A stretch of 64,000 nucleotides of DNA from Epinephelus fuscoguttatus (taxonomy: Eukaryota; Chordata; Actinopteri; Perciformes; Serranidae): NCBI RefSeq assembly GCF_011397635.1, contig NC_064764.1, positions 40,972,955 through 41,036,954 of the forward strand. The letters are read 5' to 3'. The first letter of the stretch is position 1. Each line of letters opens with the position of its first letter. The translations under genes were made by a program, and so were the position numbers. Under the pieces are notes generated by a model. The model made no database searches. It was not told where the DNA came from and saw only the letters and a list, made by a program, of their open reading frames with translations. Shown here in pieces: positions 11,803-24,200 of this stretch.

Positions 11803-14800
11803 ATGGGAAAGGTTTGTGTCCAGTTGTGTTTTACAAATGAAGACAGTGTCCAAGAGTTGTGCACCAGGCTCTCTGTGAGTCACTGTGGTTTACTCTGCTC
11901 CATCAGATCATCTTCTACGAGGACAGGAACTTTGGAGGCCGGCACTATGAGTGCATGGGCGACTGCGCCGACCTGCAGTCCATGTTCGACCGCTGCCGCT
12001 CCATCAGGGTGGAGAGCGGCATGTTCATGATCTATGACCGTCCCAGCTACATGGGGACCCAGTACTTCATGAAGAGGGGAGAGTACTCGGACTACATGGG
12101 CATGACCGGCATGAATCACTGCGTCAAATCCTGTCGCATGATCCCCACGGTAAGGCCTCCTGGGAAATATTATCTTTGTCAGTACGATCCAGAAATCTTC
12201 TGAAAATGTGCTTTTACGCTTTCTAGTCGAGAGTTAAATGAGGAGCTTGGTAGTTAGTGGTTAGTCAGTTAATGTCAATCCCTCGATCCTCAAAATGCTC
12301 CATAAACACTTTGGCTGTGTCCTCACCTTTTGTTGTTTGAGGCATTAGTTTTAGGCAGCAGAGCTCCTTCCTTACAATCCAATCACCCCAAACACAGTAT
12401 GTCATTCACATCCTCCTGTTGCCTCTCTCAGTGGCAGCTTTCCAGCTCTGAACCGAAAATGGGAACATGCTGGCTTATGGCGCGTTCCAGGCAACCTGTA
12501 CCCCGTGCTTTTACAACCTTCTACCTGTGAAAGTGCACTGGATCGTAACTTACCACCCGTCAACTCGTACCAGATCCATGTACTCCCAGTTACGCTCTCT
12601 GACGTCAAGCAAGGTATTGCTCTAACGTTAATGTTAAATCTGCTAATGCTAATGCATTATTGGCAGCCGCTCTAACACCTAGTTTCCAGACCAAGAATAA
12701 ATCAATACAAAATATGTTTCCAAACACACAGATAACATAAAATAAAAAGTATAATAGCATCTGTGACCTTATGCGCCGTTTCTCCTCCTCCGTTTTGCTC
12801 CAATGAGCACGGAACCGGCACCTTTGTGTTGTGACTTAAAGTGGTGACTTGCGGGCTCAGAAACTTGCCTGGAATGCAACATCATTAACATTAAATTAGC
12901 TCGTTATGAGATGGTAACTAGCTTCTTGCTTCCAGCAATCCGGACCACTCTGCAGAAGGAAGAAAAGAGGGCATTAGGGTGCCGTTCACAACCAATGGCC
13001 TTATTTCAGTCTTCATCACAAAACAAAAAACACAGCCTTCTCATGAGGATGAGCAGCAGCTCTGAGCTCATTTAGACACTTAATTCTACCTCTAGAACAG
13101 GCTGCAGTGAGAGTCTCTCTCCATGGGATATTTCAAAATAGCAGCTTTGTGCATTTAGTCCTTCTCAGGCAAGCTCAGGGGTTTAGTGTTGCTGTAGCCC
13201 ACAGGAAGTGAGGATTAGAATATATGACCTTCACATAATCCGCTCCAAATGAATCTATATTTTTAAAGTCATTACTAAAAGTGTGTGTCATATAAAAACT
13301 AAAGTGATGGTCAAAGTTGTCACAGTGAAATTTAAGGTGTGCTGATGGATTCACGTCATCAACTCATGCATTGAGTAACATTACAAGTTAACGTTCCACC
13401 TTAAAAGTTGCCGGCAGTCGGCCCAGTGAATGAAGTTATTTTTTCTCAGACTCCAGCTGCTGTGAGAGGCAGCAACACATCCTTTCATTTTATAGTTACA
13501 GTTTACTAATAAAACTCTCCACAGTATGAACAGTGGTTACATGAGCCTCAAAACCAGACACAACTCAGCCCTGAGCAGAGTGAGTGTCCTCTACTGACCA
13601 ATCAGACTGCAGTGTTCACAGCTCCACCTTTTAGTACCAGATCTGTGTGCTAGGTACCCCAACAGAGGGGGGACCAAACATGGGGACGCTAAGGAACGCT
13701 TCTGTTGGTACCATCCACAACTTTTACTGTAGAGACAGAAAAAAAGCGTACTGAACTGAACTGTGCCGGACTGTGTGGTGGAAACAGGGCTTTACATTAG
13801 CTCCTTTTACACTGCCAGATTTTTGGCGAATGTTGGGCCGTTTTGCCGAGAAGCTGCGAGCGTTTAGACATGCAGAGCCGGATTGGCGAGTTGATCCGAG
13901 GGGCCCAATTTTCCACCTCGTAGGGTAGACATATTGGCGGAACCTTTTTGGTTTAAACAAACTGAGGCGGCCTTCTGCAACGGGAGGGGCTGTTGATGAC
14001 TTGTGGGAGGAGCTGTTGATGACGCCGCACGTGCGAACCACTGGCGGTGGATAAACAGGAAACAGCTGATAGCAGGAATTAGCGAGCAGCTAGTAGCAAG
14101 AGGGAAACACAAACCTGACAGACACTGTAAAGATGAGCAACTGGGGAGACAAGGAATTGCGCGCCCTCCTTGTCCTCGCAAACGAAGAGGCCATTAACTG
14201 TCAGATGACGGGGACGGTGAAGAACGGGCCGACTTACGAGAGAATCACCGAAGGACTGACCAGCCGCGGCTTCCCTCCCACGTCACTGTTTACGTCACAC
14301 GCTGAGCTACACGCTTTGTTACTTGCTCACGCCCCCCATTGCCCCGAAAAAGGCACATTCTGTATAAACAAAAGTAGGTAGGCGGCATTTTGCTGCACTC
14401 CCCGATTTTGTTTTTATACTGCCAATGCTGAAAAAAGACTGATTGGGCTTTCCTGCAAATTTGCACAATTCCTGTCTAAAAAGGGCTACTGACACATTGT
14501 CACACTGCTGTAACAAAGGATATAGACAACAAGGACTGAAGAACAGATCAGACAAGTGAGGGGACTTAACTATTCACACAGTAAACTCTGTAACTGACTG
14601 AGCATGTGCACAAAGTCTCTGAGGCAGAATGAGAGGCCGTCCAGTGACGTCACTCATCGTTCAGCAGGGAGTTTTACACACAGTCTGTTTGGGAAGGACT
14701 GAGCATAATTATAGTTATATTATAATCATATTGGGTTTAAGATTTAGAATTTGTGATGTGTGAGAAAGAACATTTGACTTGTGCTGAGTTGTGACCTCTG

Positions 14801-15092
14801 ACCCCTCTGCCCTCTGCAGCATAGCGGCAGCTTCAAGATGAGGCTGTACGAGCATTTCGACATGGGCGGAGAGATGATGGAGCTGACCGACAACTGCCCC
14901 AACCTCATGGACCGTTTCCGCATGTCCAACTTCAACTCCTGCAACGTGATGGACGGACACTGGCTGGTGTACGAGCAGCCCAACTACAGGGGGCGCCACT
15001 ACTACCTGAGGCCCGGCCAGTACAAGAGCTACAATGAGTGGAGCGGCAACAACTCCAGGATCGGCTCCATCAGGCGGCTCATGGATCTCTAA
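11803..15092 (+). CDS. Gamma-M-type crystallin, 174 aa
   Basis: Exons are 11803-11811 (Met-Gly-Lys), 11907-12149 (81 codons) and 14820-15092 (90 codons plus stop). The N-domain reads [16 protein letters not shown] onward, and two places are unusual for the family: VESGMFMIYDRP, where most neighbours have VESGCFM, and a Met-rich loop YMGMTGMNHC in place of the YQRWMG segment, so this domain lacks both tryptophans. The C-domain (MRLYEHFDMGGEMMEL) keeps two tryptophans (HWLVYEQP, NEWSG) and ends RLMDL. The start was chosen by the ATG-GGA-AAG exon followed directly by a donor site and a TATA box 54 bases upstream. AATAAA lies at 15148-15153. The 2.67 kb second intron is long because it contains two DNA transposon remnants. 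The role is lens refractive protein. Confidence 0.93.
12482..12879. mobile_element. MITE with GCGTTCCAGGCAA ends, inside intron 2 of the 11803 gene
   Basis: The left end GCGTTCCAGGCAA and right end TTGCCTGGAATGC form an inverted pair about 400 bp apart. The interior is non-coding. The same terminal motif is widespread in fish genomes; the superfamily is not determined here. Confidence 0.5.
13797..14489. mobile_element. Non-autonomous PIF/Harbinger-like element carrying a Myb/SANT-like exon
   Basis: The element opens TAGCTCCTTTTACACTGCCA and closes with the rough complement of TAGCCCTTTTTAGACAGG. It holds one open frame, listed separately, that resembles the DNA-binding Myb-like protein which PIF/Harbinger elements encode next to their transposase. 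No transposase (DDE) exon is present, so it would need help in trans. It lies in the 2.67 kb intron of the second crystallin gene. Boundaries are approximate. Confidence 0.55.
14133..14381 (+). CDS. Myb/SANT-like domain fragment of a Harbinger-type transposon
   Basis: The 82 codon frame begins MSNWGDKELRALLVLANEEA and continues through TYERITEGLTSRGFPPTS. It matches the start of the Myb/SANT-like trihelix domain common in fish Harbinger elements, where an N-terminal Trp helix is followed by an ITEGLTSRGF-type helix. The expected third helix (a K..K LK..Y pattern) is missing and the frame diverges after about residue 50, so this is a truncated domain. It is not a host gene and lies within a crystallin intron in the same direction. 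Confidence 0.5.
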   Translation: MSNWGDKELRALLVLANEEAINCQMTGTVKNGPTYERITEGLTSRGFPPTSLFTSHAELHALLLAHAPHCPEKGTFCINKSR

Positions 15093-15392
15093 AGACGGAG
15101 AAACAGTTCTTGTCAAATGTCTGCTCTTTGCCTTGTTTCACACGCTGAATAAAATGGCGTCAGTGCTCAGTTGTATTCAGTTTTGTTCTTGCTCTCTGCG
15201 TTTGGAGGGCATGTTTTCTCATGAGGATGTGACGGGGTCATGGCCCGACGTCCTGACTCTCATGAGAGGCTTGAATAAAATCCTGCGAGCGCTGGCACTT
15301 ACCACACCCAGACTCAAGCGTTATCTATTGTAGAGCGGAAGGAAGATCTGTCTGCCTGCCCCTCTGTTTTCACTGACACATAGAAAATATAA

Positions 15393-16233
15393 TTAAAGTT
15401 ACAGTGTGGAGGATTTAGTGGCATCTAGTGGTGACGACTGCAGATTGCAACCAGCTGAAACTTCTGTGCGCCACGTGTGAACTCAAGGTTAGAATTCCTT
15501 CAGTGTTCAGTGGTCAGGAGGTTTTTACAGGGAGCTGAATTATCTACAGAGGTCTCTTCCTCTCCAAAACAAACAGACCAGCTGATTAAATCAGTTAAAA
15601 ACACTGAGTAAAACAGTTTCATGTTACCAGTCAGTGTTTCTCCGATGCTGTTTGGCATGTCGGAGATGGGCTGTTAGCCCAGGACTTGCTAATGTGTGTT
15701 CACCTTTTTTCTTTGATAATTTAAGATCCAGATGTTCGGGAGGTTTTTACCGGGAACCGAATTATTCACAGAGGTCTCCTCCTCTCCCAAACAAACAGAC
15801 CCAGTGGTTTAAACCACTCAATCTGAATTTTGCTCATCTGCGATAACTTAAGATCCAGATGTTCAGGAGATTTTAAATGGGAGCTCAAGGGACCAGGCAA
15901 ACACAGAATAAGGAATTTCTCGTTACAAAAAAAAGTGTTTTGCCGACACCGCTTGTCATGGAGGTGCTGCTAACTATGGCTGCCAACGCATACACAAAAT
16001 GCCCCTATCCAGAGTCAGTGTTTGGTTTGTCGGCTCTGGGCTGCTGTAGCAACATGGCGATCCCCATGGACGAGGACCTGCTCTCTGTATATCATATATA
16101 TAACAGCTCATTCTGGGGTAACAAAAACACAGTGCTTCTTATTTTCAGGTGATTATACACTAAAGAAAACATAGTTATTACATTTAATATCTGCCAATAT
16201 ACCCCCCTAAATCCTCCACACTGGACCTTTAAA
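15393..16233. mobile_element. Inverted-repeat element (long copy of the 1459-1760 family)
   Basis: The left end TTAAAGTTACAGTGTGGAGG is matched by the complementary right end CCTCCACACTGGACCTTTAA. Within it, a segment with AGGTTTTTAC and CAAACAAACAGAC recurs (about 15520-15590 and 15740-15810), so the copy is internally duplicated. The frames at 15634-15846 and 15877-16152 belong to it and show no protein similarity. Confidence 0.6.
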
Positions 16234-16814
16234 AGAGTAAAATTAATTATAAAACTGAAACTTGTCTTTAGACAGTCTCACTACGAGCTCCAGTTAGCAG
16301 CCGTTTTGGTTTTCAACAGCAGATAGAGTTTGCCCAGTTGTCATGGATGGTCAAGAGTGAACTTTGAGAAGTCCTTCAAGTGATTCGAAAAAATGGAAAT
16401 TTTAACGTAAAATTTCCTCTGACAACTGGAAAAACTCCAGGTGTTGATGAAGATCATATGACATGATTGAAAGCTCCAGAACAGCTGCTATATTCTCGCA
16501 CGCCTCCACGGAAAATGGAGCATATTGATTTACTGATCAATCAGGGACCAACTATATCAAAACATGTGTTTACAAACTCACACAGCTGTGCAGTGAATTC
16601 AATTCCACTTCCCGAACACGTTAACATTTTTGCTAAAGCCTTAGAATTTAACACTTAACTGAAAGTGAAAGTGAAACTCATTGTGCTCTCTTCAAAGCCA
16701 GACTGCAATACTACATTTATGATTTATTTTAGTGAAAATGCATGTTTGGGAAGAACTGATCACATGACTGGATAAATAGGACTTGGATTATACTGGACGA
16801 GTTGTTCGAGAGGG

Positions 16815-17094
16815 GCGGCACGGTGGTGTGGTGGTTAGCACTGTCGCCTCACAGCAAGAGGGTTGCCAGTTCGATCCCGGGTGTGGGAGCCCTTCTGTGT
16901 GGAGTTTGCCTGTTCTCCCCGTGTCAGCATGGGTTTCCTCCAGGTGCTCCAGCTTCCTCCCACAGTCCAAAGACATGAAGGTTAATTGGTGACTCTAAAT
17001 TGTCCGTAGGTGTGAATGTGAGTGTGAATGGTTGTTTGTCTCTATGTGTCAGCCCTGTGATAGTCTGGTGACCTGTCCAGGGTGAACCCTGCTG
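16815..17094 (+). mobile_element. tRNA-derived SINE, 3' truncated
   Basis: It is the same family as 6426-6796, with identical box A and box B regions and the same CCACAGTCCAAAGACAT body. It stops after GGTGAACCCTGCTG without the 3' microsatellite tail. Confidence 0.85.
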
Positions 17095-17099
17095 CTGCA

Positions 17100-18160
17100 A
17101 CCCATGGATGATTTAAAATAGTGTTGTTGTTGTTAAATGTTGTCTCCAATCAATCAGTAACTTAATAATAATAATAATTTGCTGATTTCCATGAAGGCAT
17201 GAGAGAAACACCAACATTTCCTCATGAATTTAAGATAACATGGCAAACTGATTTACAAATGGTCATATTGTGGGTAAAGTGTTCCATTAATTTCTCCCCA
17301 GGTCTAGAAAATATTTATGTTGTTGTTTTGAAGATTTGCAAATGTATACAAGGATATCTTTTCTTCAGGTTAGAGATTTCAGAGCAGTTGTATTTATTGT
17401 TTAAGCACAGTGATGTTACTGTGTGTTCCTTTATTTGCACAGAAATGAACTTCTCCAGCAGAGGGCAGTGGTAGAGTTGGGATTTAGGTGACACAAGATC
17501 AGTCTCACATGCTGTGGACATTAAAGAGACAAATAGTCTCATTAAAGTAATGAGAGAATTTCAGTTCTTTTTAAAACCATATCTTATAACACACCTACAG
17601 ATGATATGTTATAGGTGTGGTCGCTGTTAAAGACATCATCAACAAATATATAAAAGCTATATATTGTTATCTGGGAATAATGCATTTTAGCCTAAATCCT
17701 AAAACGGAATTCAGACAGAGGAAAAAGTGGTTTAATATGACGTTAACAGAGGTAAAACAGAACTTTGGAAATATTTTGTTCTCATAATAAAGATGATTTC
17801 AGTCTCTGCTCAAAACTGAAGAGGCAACAGGAAAAAACATCATGCCAAGAACGTCACTGATGACAGAACTCATCCGCCCATGAGCAACTCTGATGAAAGC
17901 ATAAACTACAAAATAAAAGAGTGTCTAATTTCGGGTGTGGTACAAAACACATACCACCCATTCAGTGACGACAAAGAGCTCAGGAACGTTTCATTACAAA
18001 ACCCTCCTGCCACAACACCACACCAACCCCAAACAACCTGTCAGCTCTCACCTGTACAAATACAACTCCTAAACATCTCTTCAGGGCAACACTGCGGCAC
18101 AAACGCCAAAGATTCCTGGCTATTACAATATGAATGACACGTGCAGAGTCTGCATTTCAC
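17100..18160. other. Intergenic, no gene seen
   Basis: AT-rich sequence. Frames at 17199-17474 and 17880-18137 lack domains, and no element was recognised. Confidence 0.45.
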
Positions 18161-18246
18161 ATTCACTATATATGTGACAGGTGGGAGTCTTCAAAAAGCT
18201 GGATGGATCACACAGGGCAAGGCACATGGCAGGCAATCGGGCCAAC

Positions 18247-21200
18247 ATGGGGAAGGTAAACATGACAGCTCTCAGGAGGGCAGGAAAGGGATGGCAGGAC
18301 ATGTTCATGTGGATACGGGATGGAAGACATGCTCTTATTGTGAAGTACACAAAGTGCAAACAGGCCTCCAGGCTTTTATTTTGAACTCTTGAGCTTCATT
18401 ACTGGTTATTTTTTCAAACTAAGGGAGGAAAATGTAGATTGAAAACATTAAAATACCCAGAAAATTGTCAGTAATGCAAATTTCACTACATATTTCTTTA
18501 TGTTTATCAGATTTTGCAGCATGATCAGCAACAAAAATTAAAACCAGTGCATTATTTGTGTCTAGATTATCTTCTATGAGGACAAAAACTTCTCTGGGCG
18601 CCATTTTGAGTGCAGCAGTGACTGTGCAGACCTGATGTGTCTCATCAAACGCTGCAACTCCATCAAGGTGGAGGGTGGCTGTTTCATGATCTACGAGAAA
18701 CCCAACTACACTGGGAACCAGTACTACCTGAGGAGAGGAGACTATCCTGACTTTTATCACTGGATGGGTGCCAACGACTCGGTCTGCTCCTGTCGCCTCA
18801 TCGCCATGGTGAGCTCCTGTTTTTGGGAACATGTACACCAACACTTACCATTTGTTGCATCATTTATTGAGCCGTATAATTCTATTAAATATAAGATGAG
18901 ATAAAATAAGATAAAGCTTTATTAATTATTTGGAGGGGGATAATGTCCGTGGTTTTCATTGTCTGACGATGTTGCTACACTTGATTTGATGCACCAGAAC
19001 AATTCATCCTTACATTAACCAGGTGTCCATCTAAATGAAGCACAAATTTTAACTGAATTTTCAGAAAACTGACGAAAGGAAATGTCAGTTTATGATAGTT
19101 TCCACCCCTGACTGTGATGTGAATGTAAGGAGTTTGCTCAGTAAGATATACAGTTCCATCAGGAGAGACAGAAGAGTGAAGTAAAGATAATATTTAATGC
19201 AGAATATGAGTGAACAGATTAACAGATGATTTGTGCTGATTAAGATTTAACAGAAGTCTTTGGCGCTCGGACACCAGGACGAGATATTTTATAATCGAGG
19301 GACATCTGAGCAGCAGCAGCAGGATAAATCCCTCTGTGGAGTCCAGACACTGGTGGAGGTGGCTGATGACTCTGAGGCTGGTGGCTGCTGAGGCAGATGA
19401 GGCTGATGAATCCATAAAGACTAGGTGGTGATGAGGAGGTGGAGGGCGCACATGGCTGAAGAACCAAATTTAAAATGAGGAGCAGTAAGATGATAGGCTG
19501 ACAGAGAAGGTGTGTCGCTGTGCTATTGGCTGATTGAGTCATCAGCTGAAAAACAGCTGACAGACAATGACAGCTAGAGAGCAAGGAGTGAATGGTAGGA
19601 AGAGAGAAGACAACTTACAGCCTGAGTATGAAATGTTTTGTCTTCCTGAGTGAAGTTTTGCTAGAGCTTCATTAGGTCTGGGGTGTCAAACATACAGTCT
19701 ATGGGCCAGAATCGGCCCACCAACGGGTCCAATCCAGCCCAGATGACACACTTGTGAAGGCCAAGAGGTGCCAGGCTTCAGAAGCTGAGGCTCTTCCACC
19801 AGAATACAGTTCTCTGAAAAAAAAATAGACAAATAAAGATGCCAGTGGTGTGTGTGTGTGTGTGTGTGTGTGCCTTATAACTACTAACTAGCGTGCACTG
19901 GGGCCCGTCGTAACTAACTCACGCCACTGGTTGCGGAGGTTAGGTTTGGCAAGTAAAGTTACTGTGGTTAGGTTTAGCAACAGAAATGTGGTGAGGGTGT
20001 ACCTTAAAGTGACTGAAAGTTCACTCAAAGCTCACCCGGTTCCAAATGCTCATCTTCTGGGGAGAGTCCTGTGTTTTGTGACCCATCCACCACTTCAACC
20101 TGCCTCCTTATAAGATTACTCGGATGCATTGGTCACATGATAGCAACCTTCCAAAAGACGTGGGTTATGCATGATTTACTGGCTCATGATTGCATGGGAT
20201 GTGTACGAAATTGGGTGCTTTATTTTTCATAGGAAAACGTACAAACAGTTCGTAAGAACAGCCTATTTCAACCTGTCTCCTATCGTCCTAAATTTGTTTC
20301 AAGTGACTAGTGACATAAAAATATGTCACTAGTATATTGTGAGAACAAGCAGCGATCTCATAACGTGCCTGAAATCTCGTGAGCTCTACTCCAGGTGGAG
20401 GTGTCTCGTCCTCGGTCACATCCAGACCTTGAAAATAAGGCTGCAACCAGTCCCATTCCTTGCAACAGAGGCATTCCTCTTCTGTGGGCACTGGGGCACA
20501 GCATTCACAGGTACACCACCAATCTCCAGAGCTACACAGCCTTGCAGCAGCCATTCCTCCTCTCTCATCCTCTACCTGTTGCACCTCTCTCTCTCTCCTC
20601 CTCCATTCTTCAGTTTCACGAAGCTCTTCGTCAGTGTATTCTGGCTCAAATAAATAAGGGCGGCCATCAAACTCTGCAAAATCAAATTCCTCCACCACAA
20701 AGTCAAAGTCTGGCAAAAAGTCAGCCATTATTCTATAAATCGTTCATAAAATAAATGAATGAACTTTTCAGGCTACTGTCCGGTTCTACCTTCCAGCTGT
20801 TGCTGCTTGTTCTCGCGAGATTTCAGGCACACTATGAGATCGCTGCTTGTTCTCATGATATTTCGGCTGTGCTTTGGAAAGCAGAGCTAGATGGTAAACA
20901 AACATGGCAGCACACCGGTAAGGTAAGACAACACGTTTACATGTCGTTTTCTATATGTTCTCTGACATTTATCCTAACGATATGAGGCGGTCTTTGTGGA
21001 GAAAAAGCTTGTTTAGTGGACTAACTTTGCACTTGAAGGTTGCCCGTTCACTTACGTTTTAACAGGTCTGACGCTACTATGCGCCCCGGCTGTATCTAGG
21101 CTAACGGCTAACATGCTAACTATTATTTTTATGTCACTAGTCACTTGAAACAAATTTAGGACGACAGGAGACAGGTTGAAATAAACCGAAATTTCCCTTT

Positions 21201-24200
21201 AAGGCACTGCTACTCTGACTCATGATTAGATTGTGGCTATGAGCCTACCATTGGGTGGCTTACTTATGTACATGCCACAGAAAACAGGACAACCCCCCCC
21301 CCCGACCTACATGCTGAAAATGGCAAGTTTTGAAGAAGTGTCAATTGAGCAGTGAGGCAGGCCTGCTTTGTTCTCTTCTTTACTTCTTGTAAAGATCTAC
21401 AACAAATAAAACAACTTGTGATCACACCTCGGAAAACCCATAGGACGGGTCCCTTGAGTCAGGTCCTACAGAGGCTAGGCAAGACTACTTCCTAGCACTC
21501 GTAGAGCACATACTGGAACCGTCTAGCAGGTGTCCAGATGTGTGTCAATGAAGAGGCCCCACCTTCAATTCTTGTAAATCGTGCACAAAGAATTATGGGT
21601 ACTTAATGCTTGCTGAGGATGCACATATGCAACCTTGAAAATTCTCTGAAGGAAGGACCTCAGTTGGATTCAGAGGATCCTTGACAATGGAACAGTCCTT
21701 CGGTGGGAGTCAATGGTGTAGCTCCCTTGAAATTCAGCTGTTTAAGGATCCCTTGAGGGGCACCATCACTATCCATGTGGCAGGACTCTCATGCCTGATG
21801 TTGATTGGTTTTCTGACATGGCCAGTTGGAGTTGATTTGCCACATCTTTTATCTGTGGCAATGCCATGCACCAGCGACATTGACTTCACAAATGCACCGA
21901 TCTGTTCCACTTCACACCAGCTTCTGTGGTATCACTGTCATAATGTTCTGCTGGAGCCTAACACAGCCAGCAAATCGCCTATGGTTTTAATGCATCCAGT
22001 GGGCTCCTCCAGAGCTAAAGCATAGGCAGACTTTACATCCAGGGCACCGATTATCAAATTATGTTTGATTCTTTTATCAGTAAAAGGTTAATCACACAGT
22101 GACAAACAACTGTTTATGTTATTTTGTATCACTTTATTTTTTGGAGCCATTTATTGACAGTGGTCACCTCCCCACATTTAAATGTTCCACCAAAACAAGT
22201 TCACCCTGACACTATTTTGCAAGGGCACTGTTGCTGCCTCCTGGGCTTAGTACTGCCCAAGATGACTGTGATTGGTTTAAAGAAACACAAACAAGCTGGA
22301 GTGTTTTTTCCCCATGTAGCAAAAAGATAATCAGTGATTCCAGACCTTTCTCTAGTGCAGTGGAGACAGGTCTGAGGCACTGCCAAACTTCTGCAAATGG
22401 TTTAAAAGGCAGGGGAAAACGGGGGAAACAAAGGGGAAAAATGTGCGTCCTCGATAGCTTTTACTTCAGCTTGGTGTGATGATGCCAGCGTTAGTACAAG
22501 TGTACCCTGGAAATCCAGAGTTCTCGCGAGAGCACAATTTGAATTTGCTCAGCGAGTCACTCTGGCAATCAGTAATGATGCTCATTACCCATGCCGTTGG
22601 AGCCGAGCTGCACCAATCACATCGGTGTATCTGATATAGGCGGGCCAGAGGTGAGCTAAACAGATGACGACAGCGCTGCGATGACGAAGTCCGGAATCAG
22701 TCAGTAAACATTGCAAGATGGCTACGGATGAACACCAGTTGTTTGAAACGGCTTTGGCCGCTACAATGAACGAGTTAGACTTGGCTTTTTCTCTAAAAGA
22801 GGAACAGAAGACGGCGCTCGAGTCTTTCCTTTGCAAGAAGGACGTTTTTGCTGTTTTGCCGACCGGAAGAGTCTAATCTGTTGTTCCGATTGGTCGTAGT
22901 GTTATCCAATTGCGTGCAGTGATATTTACAAATGCATACTTGGTGCCGCCCCTCGAGTTGGGCCATTTTCATTACTCATAGCCAGACCCTAAATCTTTCT
23001 AGATTTGGGTCTGGATTTCCAGGCTAACACAAGAGTGGAAATGTATGGAAAACTGTACGTGAAATGACAGTGAGCAGTGAACTGACTGAATGCGCCAAAC
23101 ATTTTGTTAAAATTGCACTTATTTCTCTTAAGACATACCAGGCTGTTAATCTGTTTTGTAGATGGATTAACATTTTCAGAATGTACTTCTTTACCCTAAA
23201 GGAAGGGAAACATTTGGAGCTGTTGTTGTTCATATGTTATAACGCAATGGTTTTACTGGTCCCGCCCACTTGAGCTCAAATTGGGATGTATGTTGCCCAT
23301 GAACTAAAGTTGATAGGTGGTGCTAATTCAGGTGCCAATGTACAGTTGCAGAGGAAAAGGATGCAATGACATGAGGTCATGAAAAGGCCTCCTGGGTGGC
23401 AGGTGAAGTGAATAACATTGATCATGTTTCAAATGCAAACTTTGGGTTCTGGCATTCATGTGGATGCCACTTTATACGCTCCACCCAAACACTGTTGCAG
23501 ATCAAGTACACCCCCTCATGGCAACAGCACTTCACGATGGAAGTGGCCCCCCATCAGGACAATGCACCATGTTACACATGACCTGATGAACGTGACATTG
23601 ACCTGGCCTCCAAAGTCCTCAGGTTCCGATCTGATCGAGCATCTGTGGGATATGCCGGTACCCCTGAGGTACCCCCGATCAATGTTGGGGCCTCCTTGGA
23701 TCAGACTTGGCCCTGATCTTTGGAGGCATGGACACAGGACCTCGTGGGGTATCCTGCTGTGTCTGGCACCAGGGCGTTGGTGACAGATCTTTTGAGCTGT
23801 AGGTTATGAGGTGAGGTACCAGAACATCCCACGGATGCTTGATCAGATCGGGATTTGGTGAAATTAGGAGGCCACGTTGACACCTTGAGCTCTTTGTCAC
23901 GTTCTTTGGGCCATACTTGAAAAGTTTTTGGTGCATTGTCCTGTAGAGGGTACCACTGCCACCGGGGAGTGCCGTTGCCATGAGGGGGTGTACTTGGTCT
24001 CCAATGGTGCATCAAGTGGCATCCACATGAATGCCATGACCCAAGGTTTCCCAGCAGTTAATCATTTCACCTGTCTGTGGCTTTAATGTTTTGGCTGATT
24101 GCTGTAAATATATTTATAACTATGGCTGGATGTGTTTCTGAGCACTTTACTAATTGATGACATTCTCCTGTTCTAACCAGAAACCTGGGTCATTCAACAT

